A stretch of DNA of 26,330 nucleotides, from positions 1-26,330 of the forward strand of contig JAYEJB010000067.1 in NCBI GenBank assembly GCA_034716415.1. The letters are read 5' to 3'. Shown in pieces: positions 1 to 7,502 of the stretch. The position numbers were made by a program, and so were the translations under genes. Origin of the DNA: JAYEJB01 sp034716415. Lineage in GTDB: Bacteria; Patescibacteriota; Patescibacteriia; SG8-24. How positions within the stretch are numbered: the stretch's first letter is position 1; each line of letters opens with the position of its first letter. The notes beneath the pieces were generated by a model that was given only the letters and a program-made list of their open reading frames with translations, ran no database searches and had not been told where the DNA came from.

Positions 1-72
1 GAGGAAAAACAGACAGCCTGTTTCCCGCGGGAAACAGGCTGCCTGTTTTTCCTCCCAACTGTGCATAAGACA
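1..72. repeat. Long palindromic dispersed element, copy 1 (left end cut by window)
   Basis: The sequence is an inverted repeat centred between bases 27 and 28 (core cccgcggg). The left 27 bases pair with bases 28-54 with one mismatch. The right arm continues with cctcccaactgtgcataaga to about base 72. A second copy at 2031-2123 shows the complete left arm, so this copy is truncated only by the window start. The element is non-coding, and the EF-P ligase gene starts about 24 bases after it. Confidence 0.8.
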
Positions 73-95
73 ACATTCTGTTACCCCCTGAATCA

Positions 96-1160
96 ATGAC
101 GTTACCCAACTGGAAAAGATTCGCCGATGACAGGGAATTCCGGGCGCGCATGAAATTGCGTTCGGAGATAGTTTTCGGTATCCGCAAGTTCTTCCGCGAG
201 AAGGGATTCCTGGAGGTCGAGACGCCGACCGTGGTCGCGCATCCGGACATGGAACCGACCATCGATCCGTTCTCCACTGAAGTCGTGCGAAATGACGGCA
301 CCAAGTTCCGCGCGCATCTCATCACCTCTCCGGAGTATTCCTGCAAGAAACTACTGACCGCGGGCTACGAGAGAATATTTGAGATCACGCGCTGTTACAG
401 GAACGGGGAGCCGTGGGGCGGCACGCACAATCCGGAGTTCACCATGGTCGAGTGGTATCGAGCCAATCAGGATTATCGCGCTGTCATGGAGGATACGGAA
501 CAGCTCGTGCAGGGTCTGGCTGAAGGCCTTTTGGGTACCACGGTCATCGAGTATCAGGGAAAGCGCGTCGACCTGTCCGCGCCCTGGCCGCGTTTGACGA
601 TCGTGGAGGCCTTTAAGCGTTATGCCGACCTGGATCTTGAGCCGTTCCTGGAAGATACCGACAAGTTCCGGCGAGCGGCGCGCGAGAAAGGTTATGAGGT
701 CTCTGATTCGGATTCGTTCGATGATATTTTTTTCCGCGTCTTTTTAAGGGATATCGAACCGAACCTCGGACTCGATAAGCCAGTCATCCTATATGAGTAT
801 CCGAGCTGCATGGCGGCGCTGTCCCGCGTGAAGCCCGGTGATCCGCGCGTGGCTGAACGGTTCGAATCCTATGTCTGCGGTATCGAACTCTGCAACGCGT
901 TTTCCGAATTGACCGACGTGACTGAACAGCGACGTCGATTGGAGAAGGATCAGGCTACCCGGGTCGAGTTGGACAAGGAACGGCTCCCGCTAGATGAACA
1001 ATTCCTCGAGGCCGTAGAGCGGATGCCTGACGCGGCCGGGATTTCCCTGGGAATCGATCGTCTGGTAATGTTGCTCACGGACGCCCCGTCGATCAGGGAC
1101 GTACTGTTTTTTCCAGTCAGTGACCTATTTAATCAAACTTCTGAGCCTGAGCGAGCGTAG
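96..1160 (+). CDS. epmA: EF-P lysine ligase-like protein (EpmA/GenX/PoxA family, class II LysRS paralogue)
   Basis: A class II lysyl-tRNA synthetase-like catalytic core without the N-terminal anticodon-binding domain. At 354 aa it is slightly longer than typical EpmA (about 325 aa). Visible motifs are motif 2 (FEITRCYRNGEPWGGTHNPEF, about residues 95-115) and motif 3 with the adenylate-binding end (GISLGIDRLVMLLTDAPS..., about 315-340). Known family role: EpmA attaches lysine or beta-lysine to a conserved lysine of EF-P, which relieves ribosome stalling at polyproline. The next gene is efp on the same strand, which strongly supports the call over a true LysRS. The last 14 or so residues (VSDLFNQTSEPERA) run past the usual family end. 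The final codons and the stop lie in a dispersed repeat (gagcgagcgtagcgagtcgaagg), so the natural C-terminus appears to have been replaced. EpmB, the lysine 2,3-aminomutase, is not in the window. Confidence 0.85.
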   Translation: MTLPNWKRFADDREFRARMKLRSEIVFGIRKFFREKGFLEVETPTVVAHPDMEPTIDPFSTEVVRNDGTKFRAHLITSPEYSCKKLLTAGYERIFEITRCYRNGEPWGGTHNPEFTMVEWYRANQDYRAVMEDTEQLVQGLAEGLLGTTVIEYQGKRVDLSAPWPRLTIVEAFKRYADLDLEPFLEDTDKFRRAAREKGYEVSDSDSFDDIFFRVFLRDIEPNLGLDKPVILYEYPSCMAALSRVKPGDPRVAERFESYVCGIELCNAFSELTDVTEQRRRLEKDQATRVELDKERLPLDEQFLEAVERMPDAAGISLGIDRLVMLLTDAPSIRDVLFFPVSDLFNQTSEPERA

Positions 1161-1380
1161 CGAGTCGAAGGCCTACACTAAGTGAGTGTTCATATATGGC
1201 AGACACATCCCCGTAGACGACGTTGAGTTCGGCTCCGGAAACATCACTGCTACAAGCGCCTGACGGCTTACGTTAACTCATTAGGGAAATCAAACCTTCC
1301 GTCTACGGGGCTGCGGGCGCACAAGGAACCGGTGTCATACTGCGCGCCCTTCGCAATCCTACCAATTATCACTATCATCT
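1161..1380. other. Intergenic spacer with duplicated efp start and an 11-bp inverted repeat
   Basis: The 14 bases that begin efp (atggcagacacatc, 1381-1394) also occur at 1196-1209. The upstream copy reads as a six-codon frame, M-A-D-T-S-P-stop. The sequence right after it contains ccccgtagacg (from about 1209), which pairs with cgtctacgggg ending near 1309. The spacer therefore looks like a structured insert between a relic start and the working start of efp. I do not recognise a known RNA family in it. Confidence 0.6.
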
Positions 1381-1941
1381 ATGGCAGACACATCAGTCAT
1401 CAAAAAGGGTGCCTTCATCATGTTCAAAGGCGCGGTCCATCTGGTGGTGGAGTTCCAACATGTGAACCCAGGTAAAGGCAGTGCGTTCATCCGGACCGGC
1501 CTCAGGAATATCCAGACCGGCAAGGTCATCGATAATACCTTCAAGGCCGGAGAGAGCGTTGAAGCCGTGGAGCTCGATCGCGCCAACATGCAGTATCTGT
1601 ATTCCGATGATTCCGGCTTTCACTTCATGGATAATGATTCGTTCGAGCAGATGGATATTTCCGCAGACCTGATCGGCGACAACGGTCAGTACCTCACTGA
1701 AGGACAAGGGGTCGTCGTCATGATGCACGACGGTCAGCCGCTCACAGTCGACTTGCCGAAGAAACTGAAACTGAAAGTCGTTGAAGCGATGCCGGCCGAA
1801 AAGGGCGATAGCGCGCAGGGTCGCGTCACTAAGGAGGTAACGCTCGAGACCGGGATGAAATTACAGGTACCGCTGTTCCTCAAGCAGGACGACGTGGTCG
1901 TAGTGAACACGGAGACAGGGGATTACGTGGAGAGGGCGTAG
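1381..1941 (+). CDS. efp: Translation elongation factor P
   Basis: At 186 aa this is the normal EF-P length. The N-terminal KOW-like domain carries the loop HVNPGKGSAF, with Lys32 at the position modified in EF-P proteins. Two OB-fold domains follow, and the C-terminal one contains VTLETGMKLQVPLFLKQDDVVVVNTETGDYVERA, a very typical EF-P ending. EF-P binds between the ribosomal P and E sites and speeds peptide bond formation at consecutive prolines. The adjacent EpmA-like gene suggests lysyl-type modification of Lys32. There is no clear Shine-Dalgarno before the ATG. The start is fixed by alignment of MADTSVIKKGAFI with family N-termini. A shortened duplicate of this start lies 185 bases upstream. 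Confidence 0.95.
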   Translation: MADTSVIKKGAFIMFKGAVHLVVEFQHVNPGKGSAFIRTGLRNIQTGKVIDNTFKAGESVEAVELDRANMQYLYSDDSGFHFMDNDSFEQMDISADLIGDNGQYLTEGQGVVVMMHDGQPLTVDLPKKLKLKVVEAMPAEKGDSAQGRVTKEVTLETGMKLQVPLFLKQDDVVVVNTETGDYVERA

Positions 1942-2030
1942 GGGATAGCGAGGCGTGACAGTGCGATAGTATCGATTTTATTCCCGGCTTGGAGCAAAAA
2001 CAAGAGTTTGTTTCTTGCGGGAATTGGTAG

Positions 2031-2123
2031 ATGTCTTATGCACAGTTGGGAGGAAAAGACAGACAGTCTGTTCCCTGCGGGGAACAGGCTGCCTGTTTTT
2101 CCTCCCAACTGTGCATAAGACAT
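2031..2123. repeat. Long palindromic dispersed element, complete copy 2
   Basis: This 93-bp near-perfect inverted repeat begins atgtcttatgcacagttggg and ends with the reverse complement of that sequence. The two arms of about 46 bp have only a few mismatches near the centre. It shares the core and right arm with the copy at the window start. The pair brackets the epmA-efp segment. It is non-coding and could form a long hairpin or cruciform. Confidence 0.85.
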
Positions 2124-2197
2124 CATCCTGCTCTTTTAATCCTTTTTGCCGTTCGCAGACGACATGGTTTGTGTCTTCTCGACTTTTCTCTCAACCA

Positions 2198-2226
2198 AAA
2201 ACCCCGGGTGCTACACCCGGGGTTTT
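2198..2226 (-). terminator. Rho-independent terminator of recA (possibly bidirectional)
   Basis: A perfect 12-bp stem (aaaaccccgggt / acccggggtttt) with a 5-base loop lies 8 bases beyond the recA stop codon. T-runs are present on both strands, so it could also stop transcription coming from efp. Confidence 0.85.
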
Positions 2227-2233
2227 AGTTCGC

Positions 2234-3316
2234 TTACGCTTTCGCCTTGGCTTTGGCTTCGGTGAGCTTTTCTGTCTCCTCTTCCTCTACCTTCTTCTTG
2301 ATCTCCTCGCGTAGTTTGGCCATCAGCTTCTTGTCGGCCCGTAGCGTCGTCTTGGCGTTTTCGCGTCCGACACCGAGCTTCATCTCGCCATACGAGTAGC
2401 TGTTGCCGTTTTTCGCGAGGACGCCGTGCTCCACGCCGAGATCCAGCAGGTCGCCGGAGATCGAGATACCCTCGTTATACATGATGTCGAAGATGCAGGC
2501 CCTGAACGGCGGTGCCACCTTGTTCTTGACGACCTTGCATTTCACCTGGTTGCCGATGATCTTGTCGCCCTGCTTGATCTGTGCCGAACGGCGTACCTCG
2601 ATACGCACCGATGAGTAGAACTTGAGCGCGTTGCCGCCGGTCGTGGTCTCCGGGTTGCCGAAGACGATGCCGATCTTGTGGCGGATCTGGTTGATGAAGA
2701 TGACAGACGTGCCGGTCTTTGAGACGATGCCGGTCAGTTTCCGCAGAGCCTGGCTCATCAGCCGCGCCTGCAGACCCATGTGCGAGTCGCCCATGTCGCC
2801 TTCGATCTCCGCCTTCGGAACGAGCGCCGCGACCGAGTCGATCACGATCACGTCTACTGCGCCGGATCGCACCAGTGTCTCGGTAATCTCAAGTGCCTGC
2901 TCGCCGTTATCCGGCTGGGAGATCAGCAGTTCGTTTACGTTGACACCGAGTTTCGTGGCGTACTCCGGGTCGAGTGCGTGCTCCGCGTCCACGAACGCCG
3001 CCGTACCGCCGATCTTCTGCACTTCGGCGATGATGTGTTGCGCCAGAGTCGTCTTTCCCGAAGCCTCCGGACCGAAAATTTCGATGACTCTGCCCCTGGG
3101 AACTCCGCCTACCCCGAGCGCCAGATCGAGTGACAGACAACCGGTCGGAACCGCGTCGATATCCGTCTTTTTGACTTCCCCGAACTTCATTATCGAACCG
3201 TCCCCGTACCTCTGTTTGATCTGCTCGATCGCAGCTCCCACAGCCTGCGAACGCGCGTCCTTCTTTTTGTCATCCGAGCCCTTGGTCTCGGATTGTGTTG
3301 TAGGCTTATTTGCCAT
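2234..3316 (-). CDS. recA: Recombinase RecA
   Basis: At 360 aa it has the standard RecA architecture: a basic N-terminal region, Walker A GPEASGKT (residues 82-89), Walker B VIVIDSVAALVP (about 156-167) and the DNA-binding loop region INQIRHKIGIVFGNPETTTGG (about 209-229). The C-terminus is a charged Lys/Glu/Ala tail. RecA forms ATP-dependent filaments on single-stranded DNA for homologous recombination and, in many bacteria, SOS induction. I see no convincing LexA box upstream. The gene is third on the minus strand after ftsK and the RodZ-like gene, but 172 bases of hairpin-rich spacer separate it from the latter, so it may have its own promoter. The ATG at 3314-3316 gives the expected N-terminus. 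Confidence 0.98.
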   Translation of the reverse strand: MANKPTTQSETKGSDDKKKDARSQAVGAAIEQIKQRYGDGSIMKFGEVKKTDIDAVPTGCLSLDLALGVGGVPRGRVIEIFGPEASGKTTLAQHIIAEVQKIGGTAAFVDAEHALDPEYATKLGVNVNELLISQPDNGEQALEITETLVRSGAVDVIVIDSVAALVPKAEIEGDMGDSHMGLQARLMSQALRKLTGIVSKTGTSVIFINQIRHKIGIVFGNPETTTGGNALKFYSSVRIEVRRSAQIKQGDKIIGNQVKCKVVKNKVAPPFRACIFDIMYNEGISISGDLLDLGVEHGVLAKNGNSYSYGEMKLGVGRENAKTTLRADKKLMAKLREEIKKKVEEEETEKLTEAKAKAKA

Positions 3317-3399
3317 ATGTGTGCGTGGTTATTTATTTACACCCCGTTCTTATAATATAGGGCGAGATTATGCAAGTGTTTTTTGGGCTTTGAGGGTCG

Positions 3400-3488
3400 G
3401 AAGGGGTTTAAACAGCTTAAAAGCCTAAAAGCTGAGCGGTCGTTAAAGTCTAAAGATAAAATACCGTTAAGCTTTTAAGCTCTCTCGA
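3400..3488. repeat. Imperfect inverted repeat of 'aagcttttaagct' type
   Basis: Around 3411-3432 the sequence reads cagcttaaaagcctaaaagc, and near 3469-3484 it reads ttaagcttttaagctctc on the opposite arm. A relative with the same ending (cttttaagctctct) is found at about 6856-6947. The element is an AT-rich dispersed hairpin filling the spacer between recA and the RodZ-like gene. Confidence 0.5.
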
Positions 3489-4199
3489 TCAATCCAGCAC
3501 CGCTGTCGGGCGTTCTCGCGGTTCCACGATAATCCGCCGTGTCACCTTGGTTTCCTTACCGTGCTTCTTCGTCGCCACGACTTCGATGACGTTCAGGCCG
3601 TCATGCAGGTCCAGCTTGTCGCTGAAGTTGCCTTCGCCGTCGATGTTTACGGGTTTGCCGTTGATGAGCAGGCTCACCTCGCGTTCGGTCCGGCCCGCGA
3701 CGACGAGCGATCTGTCGAACGTGACCAGTCCGTCCCTGGGGGAAGAGACCGTCACCTGTGGTGGTGCCGTCAGCCGCTGTGCTGCGCCGACGAAATACGC
3801 GCCGATACCCACGACTACCAGGAGCATCAGGACCGCCTTGATGATCTTCGGTGTCACCAGCATCCGCGATGACGGGACGGCTGTGAGCGGATGCTTGCGT
3901 GAGCATAGCGCGGAACGGCAGGCCGGAACGACTTTCCGCACCTCGCGTTCCAGGCGATACCTGTTGGTCGCGTCCTTCGGATTGACACCCAGGAGCTTAC
4001 AGTAATCGCGTAGCCGATTCCGGGTGTAGATGTCGGCCGAGACGCTCTTCGGAGCCTCGCCCTCGAAGTAGGCCACGAAGTCCTCGGTCATGCCGCACTG
4101 TCGCGCCGCCTCGGTGCGCGAGAGACCCAAAGCCTCCCTGGCTTCGATCAGGTCCTCGGATATCGATTTCTTCGATCTGTGTAGCAGTGATGCTGACAT
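3489..4199 (-). CDS. RodZ-like membrane protein: N-terminal HTH, one TM helix, C-terminal Ig-like domain
   Basis: At 236 aa it has an N-terminal HTH_25/Xre-type region (about residues 12-80: DLIEAREALGLSRTEAARQCGM...), a basic stretch, one strong transmembrane helix (about 119-140: IIKAVLMLLVVVGIGAYFVGA) and a beta-rich extracytoplasmic part (about 146-230: VTVSSPRDGLVTFDRSLVVAG...) resembling Ig-like or glucodextranase-type domains. This order matches RodZ, which links MreB to the envelope. Unlike classic RodZ, the C-terminal domain looks like one Ig-like module. Its ATG lies two bases after the ftsK stop codon, so the two are almost certainly co-transcribed and probably translationally coupled. 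No MreB gene is in the window, so a role in cell shape is an inference. Confidence 0.75.
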   Translation of the reverse strand: MSASLLHRSKKSISEDLIEAREALGLSRTEAARQCGMTEDFVAYFEGEAPKSVSADIYTRNRLRDYCKLLGVNPKDATNRYRLEREVRKVVPACRSALCSRKHPLTAVPSSRMLVTPKIIKAVLMLLVVVGIGAYFVGAAQRLTAPPQVTVSSPRDGLVTFDRSLVVAGRTEREVSLLINGKPVNIDGEGNFSDKLDLHDGLNVIEVVATKKHGKETKVTRRIIVEPRERPTAVLD

Positions 4200-4201
4200 G
4201 A

Positions 4202-6358
4202 TTATTCTTCTTCGGGTTCGCTGTAGTGAAGACCGTCCACGTCCTCGACCGCGTGGACCAGGATCTGACGCGGCTTGGCACCGTCACCCGGCCCAATGAT
4301 ACCGCGTTCTTCGAGCAAATCCAACAGTCTGGCGGCCCTGGCGTAACCGACCTTGAGCCGCCGCTGGAGATACGAGGCCGATGCCTTGCCGGCTTTGAGC
4401 ACGGTCGCCTTCGCCTCGTCGTAGAGTTCGTCCTCGTCGTCGTCCATGCTGAACGAACTGTAGGAACTACCGCTCTTCCTTTCGGTCACTTCGTCTATGT
4501 ATTCGGTTGGCTCGTCCATCTTCTCTATCAGATAGTGCGCCACGCGCTTGATGTCCTTGTCGGCCACGAAGCAGCACTGGATACGCTTCGGTTTCGAGAG
4601 TTCGCTGGTGACGAGAAGCGAGTCGCCGCGTCCGACCAGTTTTTCCGCACCGACCGAATCGAGGATGGTGCGCGAGTCCATGGATGACGCTACCGAGAAC
4701 GCGATGCGGGTAGTGATGTTCGCCTTGATCAGTCCGGTGATTACGTCGACCGACGGGCGCTGGGTCGCGATGACGAGGTGGATGCCGACCGCGCGCGCCA
4801 TCTGTGCCAGGCGGATGATGGCCGCTTCGACCTCCGCCGCGGACGCAACCATCAGGTCGGCGAGTTCGTCCACCACGATGACGATGTAGGGAAGCTTCTC
4901 TTCGTGCCGCGAGTTGTAGCCGTCGATGTCACGACAACGCGACTTAGAGAGCAGTTCGAAGCGCCGCTCCATCTCTCCGATGGACCACTTGAGCGAGTTG
5001 ATGATCTTCGGAACCTCGGTCACGGCTGGGGTCAGTAGATGCGGGATGCCGTTGTAGGTCGGCAGTTCGACGCGCTTCGGGTCGATGAGCAGAAGCTTCA
5101 GGTCGTCCGGACTGTTCTGGTAGATGAGCGATAGGATGATGCTGTTCAGACAGACGGTCTTACCGCTACCGGTCGCGCCCGCTACCAGCATGTGCGGCAT
5201 CTTGCCGAGGTCGGCGATCCAGGCCTTACCGGAAACGTCGCGGCCGAGACAGACCGTGAGCTGTGATTTGCGTTTGGCGAATTCCGGCGACTCGAGCACT
5301 TCGCGGAGCGTAACGATCGCGACCGACTGGTTGGGCACCTCAATGCCGACGAGCGACCTGCCGGGAATCGGTGCCTCGATACGGATGGGATGCGCCGCCA
5401 AGGACAGCGCCAGGTCGTTCGACAACGCCATGATGCGCGACAGTTTGACGCCGGCCGCGGGCTTCAGTGTGAATTGCGTCACGGTCGGGCCAACGCTGAT
5501 CTCTCCCATGTCCACCGGGATACCGAAGTTATCCAACGTCTTCCTGATCGTCATCATCCGACCCTGGACGTCTCCGGCGGTAGGCTTGCTGTGCTTGTGC
5601 TCCAGCAGGTCCAGCGGAATCGGAATCTGCTTCCGCCGTTTACGCGGTTTAATCGTGAGTGAATCGTAATCCTTTATCTGCGGTTCTATCTCCTCTTCCT
5701 CATCCTCACCTTCCTCCGCTTCGTCCTCTTCCCCTGTTTCGTCCTCCTCGTCGTATTCGTAACCCCCACCCTCTTCATATCGGTTGCCGAAGCGGAGTGG
5801 GCTCTTTTCGCCGATGAGCTCCCAAATTTCCAGCAGGGACATGCTCGATGCCACGACAATCGCGACACCCACGAGCGCGATGAGGATGATGAGTGCCCCC
5901 CAGAATCCGATGAGCGCGTTCAGGGGATAGCTGATAGCCAGACCGATGTAGCCGCCCGCCGCGCCGACGTCTTCTATGTAGAGCGAGCCGTCCTGTCCGG
6001 TGAAGCGGACCAGATTGATGAGCGAGCAGATGCTGACGATGAGCATGCCGATGCCGATCCCCAATGATTTGCGGAACGGGAAACGGTCCGGGAAGGCCAG
6101 AAACAGAGCGGCGGCCACCAGGAGCGGAGGGACGGCGTATTTCAGGAAGCCGAATAGTCCGGCTACAGCTGAATCAAGCAGGCGTCCGGCCGGTCCGGCC
6201 ACGCTGAAAAAAGAGAGTGTGGTGAGTAACGCCAGCACGGTCATGATTATCGCCACCAGCTCACGCTTGGCCTTGGGTGACATCTCGAACGCAGGCTCTT
6301 CGACAGTCCTTCTTCTCCTTGTTCGGCTTGTCCTCCGGGCGGTCTTCTTTCTGGGCAT
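4202..6358 (-). CDS. ftsK: DNA translocase FtsK
   Basis: The protein is about 718 aa from the ATG at 6356-6358. It starts with a basic cytoplasmic tail (MPRKKTARRTSRTRRRR). Four hydrophobic segments follow between about residues 35 and 172, then a very acidic linker (about 195-227). The translocase motor has Walker A GATGSGKT (about 394-401), LLLIDPKRVEL (about 422-432) and Walker B IVIVVDELADLM (about 492-503). A C-terminal winged-helix gamma domain spans about 645-705. FtsK anchors at the septum and pumps chromosome termini apart before division. An in-frame GTG at 6400 would add 14 residues, but its only GGAG abuts the codon, so I prefer the ATG. A multi-helix palindromic element lies just upstream. 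The gene leads a unit with the RodZ-like gene. Confidence 0.93.
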   Translation of the reverse strand: MPRKKTARRTSRTRRRRTVEEPAFEMSPKAKRELVAIIMTVLALLTTLSFFSVAGPAGRLLDSAVAGLFGFLKYAVPPLLVAAALFLAFPDRFPFRKSLGIGIGMLIVSICSLINLVRFTGQDGSLYIEDVGAAGGYIGLAISYPLNALIGFWGALIILIALVGVAIVVASSMSLLEIWELIGEKSPLRFGNRYEEGGGYEYDEEDETGEEDEAEEGEDEEEEIEPQIKDYDSLTIKPRKRRKQIPIPLDLLEHKHSKPTAGDVQGRMMTIRKTLDNFGIPVDMGEISVGPTVTQFTLKPAAGVKLSRIMALSNDLALSLAAHPIRIEAPIPGRSLVGIEVPNQSVAIVTLREVLESPEFAKRKSQLTVCLGRDVSGKAWIADLGKMPHMLVAGATGSGKTVCLNSIILSLIYQNSPDDLKLLLIDPKRVELPTYNGIPHLLTPAVTEVPKIINSLKWSIGEMERRFELLSKSRCRDIDGYNSRHEEKLPYIVIVVDELADLMVASAAEVEAAIIRLAQMARAVGIHLVIATQRPSVDVITGLIKANITTRIAFSVASSMDSRTILDSVGAEKLVGRGDSLLVTSELSKPKRIQCCFVADKDIKRVAHYLIEKMDEPTEYIDEVTERKSGSSYSSFSMDDDEDELYDEAKATVLKAGKASASYLQRRLKVGYARAARLLDLLEERGIIGPGDGAKPRQILVHAVEDVDGLHYSEPEEE

Positions 6359-6391
6359 AAATAAAATTGCTGTTGATACTGACAACTTCGA

Positions 6392-6490
6392 TTCATCCAC
6401 CTCCGCAGATATTCACGGGCTTTTGCCCGTGAATGTGAGAAGTGGACCCCCCGAAGCCTTGGCGAAAGGGGGTAAGCTACGGTGGATGAA
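6392..6490. repeat. Multibranched palindromic element upstream of ftsK
   Basis: An outer 10-bp stem (ttcatccacc 6392-6401 / ggtggatgaa 6481-6490) encloses two inner hairpins. One is attcacgggc-tttt-gcccgtgaat (6411-6434, perfect 10 bp). The other is accccc...gggggt (6446-6473) with an inner gcc/ggc pair. On either strand this folds as a three-way junction. It lies 34 bases before the ftsK ATG, so it would sit in the mRNA leader if the promoter is upstream. A related gcgaaggggg...agctac motif recurs near 22690-22705. Confidence 0.6.
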
Positions 6491-6855
6491 AGCGGTACAG
6501 ATATCTGATACCCCAGGCTTCGCCTCGGGGAGTCTTCATTTTACCATTGCGAGGGGTTTTAAGGCCAGCCGTTTCATAGGTGCAGAAGCACGAGTTTCCC
6601 CTTAGCTAGCCCTTCTGCCCCTTCTCCCGCTTCTGCACCTTCTGCCCCTATGCAAAAACCCCCGATAGGGCCGCAGATCCAGATAAAAACGCTACCGTCC
6701 AAGAGCCAAGTAATTCCCATGAGAGAGAATGAGTTTCCGAGCGTCTGAAGTTACAGCAAGACGCTGTAAAAGACATCACGGAACACTACCGGCGTAAGGG
6801 ACTACATTTTACCGGATCCGCAGCCATATCGAGGGTCTTTGGAGTGGAATGGAGT

Positions 6856-6947
6856 AGCTTAAGAGCTAAAAAGCCAAACAGTCCAAAAGCATTTTTAAAC
6901 TAATAAACTGTTTAGCTTTTGAGCTTTTAGACTTTTAAGCTCTCTTT
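6856..6947. repeat. AT-rich imperfect inverted repeat
   Basis: The left arm agcttaagagctaaaaagcc and the right arm ending cttttagacttttaagctct can pair, with further pairing of aaacagt and actgttt inside. It shares its terminal motif with the repeat at about 3400-3488. Confidence 0.5.
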
Positions 6948-7190
6948 ATGGACACAATGATAAACCAGCCGTTAAGAGGAATCAACCTGATTTTGACCTG
7001 TCAAAATTTGATAGGATTTGGTGCACCACAGGCTTATTCTAGCTAAATCGGTGTTTGGTGGGAAAAAAGCTGTGGATATCTGGTACTTTCGAATTTTTTA
7101 TAGACTAGAAATTTCGACCATAACGAGGCTGATTATTTCGCTTAGTTGTCGGATATTTAGGGGAGCCTTGACAATTGCGCCCTTTTGTAC

Positions 7191-7219
7191 TTGACCTTTT
7201 TTCGATAATATGGTAGATT
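7191..7219 (+). promoter_or_regulatory. Probable sigma70-type promoter for rpoBC
   Basis: TTGACC (7191-7196) is followed by a 17-base spacer and TAGATT (7214-7219). A second TTGACA lies at 7168-7173 without an obvious partner. The predicted start leaves a leader of about 275 bases before the rpoB ATG. Confidence 0.5.
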
Positions 7220-7315
7220 CACGCTCGACGCCCCCCGCTGGGGGGCCAACTCTGAGACGTAAAATATTGCGATGATTGCCGTCAACGTCGCATAATTTGA
7301 ATGCTGTTTATGTCG

Positions 7316-7365
7316 CTCTGCCGGGAGAGAGTGGGAACTCCCACGTGCAGAGGGACGTTTTTGTT
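7316..7365 (+). promoter_or_regulatory. Terminator-like hairpin in the rpoB leader (possible attenuator)
   Basis: An outer ctctgc/gcagag stem (7316-7321 with 7347-7352) encloses a gtggg-aact-cccac hairpin (7331-7344). After ggac comes a T-run at 7358-7362. It sits about 140 bases before rpoB and downstream of the predicted promoter, a position suited to attenuation. That role is inferred from structure only. Confidence 0.4.
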
Positions 7366-7502
7366 ACGCAAATTGATTTCGGTGCGGTTTGGGGAGGAGA
7401 GAGACCGTATCGTCCGAGAATGTAAATAAACGGATCGCGCAAGCTGGCGAACATGAAATCATAACGCCGGCATGAAGCGCATCTGAAATCGCCGCCCCAA
7501 TT

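Larger units (their letters stand above)
6359..7502. other. Gene-free spacer between divergent ftsK and rpoB
   Basis: I see no credible protein gene in these 1.1 kb. From left to right it holds a multibranched palindromic element (6392-6490), a hairpin near 6521-6540, paired gtgcagaagc / gcttctgcac arms near 6580-6638, two mutually exclusive 7-bp stems (6740-6769), an AT-rich inverted repeat (about 6856-6947), a probable promoter (7191-7219) and a structured rpoB leader of nearly 290 bases. Confidence 0.6.

Noticed and set aside
1209..1380. tmRNA or known riboswitch between epmA and efp
   Set aside because: I compared it with remembered tmRNA ends and common riboswitch cores and found no match; only an inverted repeat can be supported.
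3317..3380. LexA/SOS box upstream of recA
   Set aside because: No GAAC-N4-GTTC or E. coli-type CTG-N10-CAG site with convincing symmetry is visible.
6359..6400. Extended FtsK start at the GTG at 6400
   Set aside because: The GGAG touches the GTG with no spacing, and the added residues lie in or next to a palindromic element. The ATG at 6358 gives the usual basic start.
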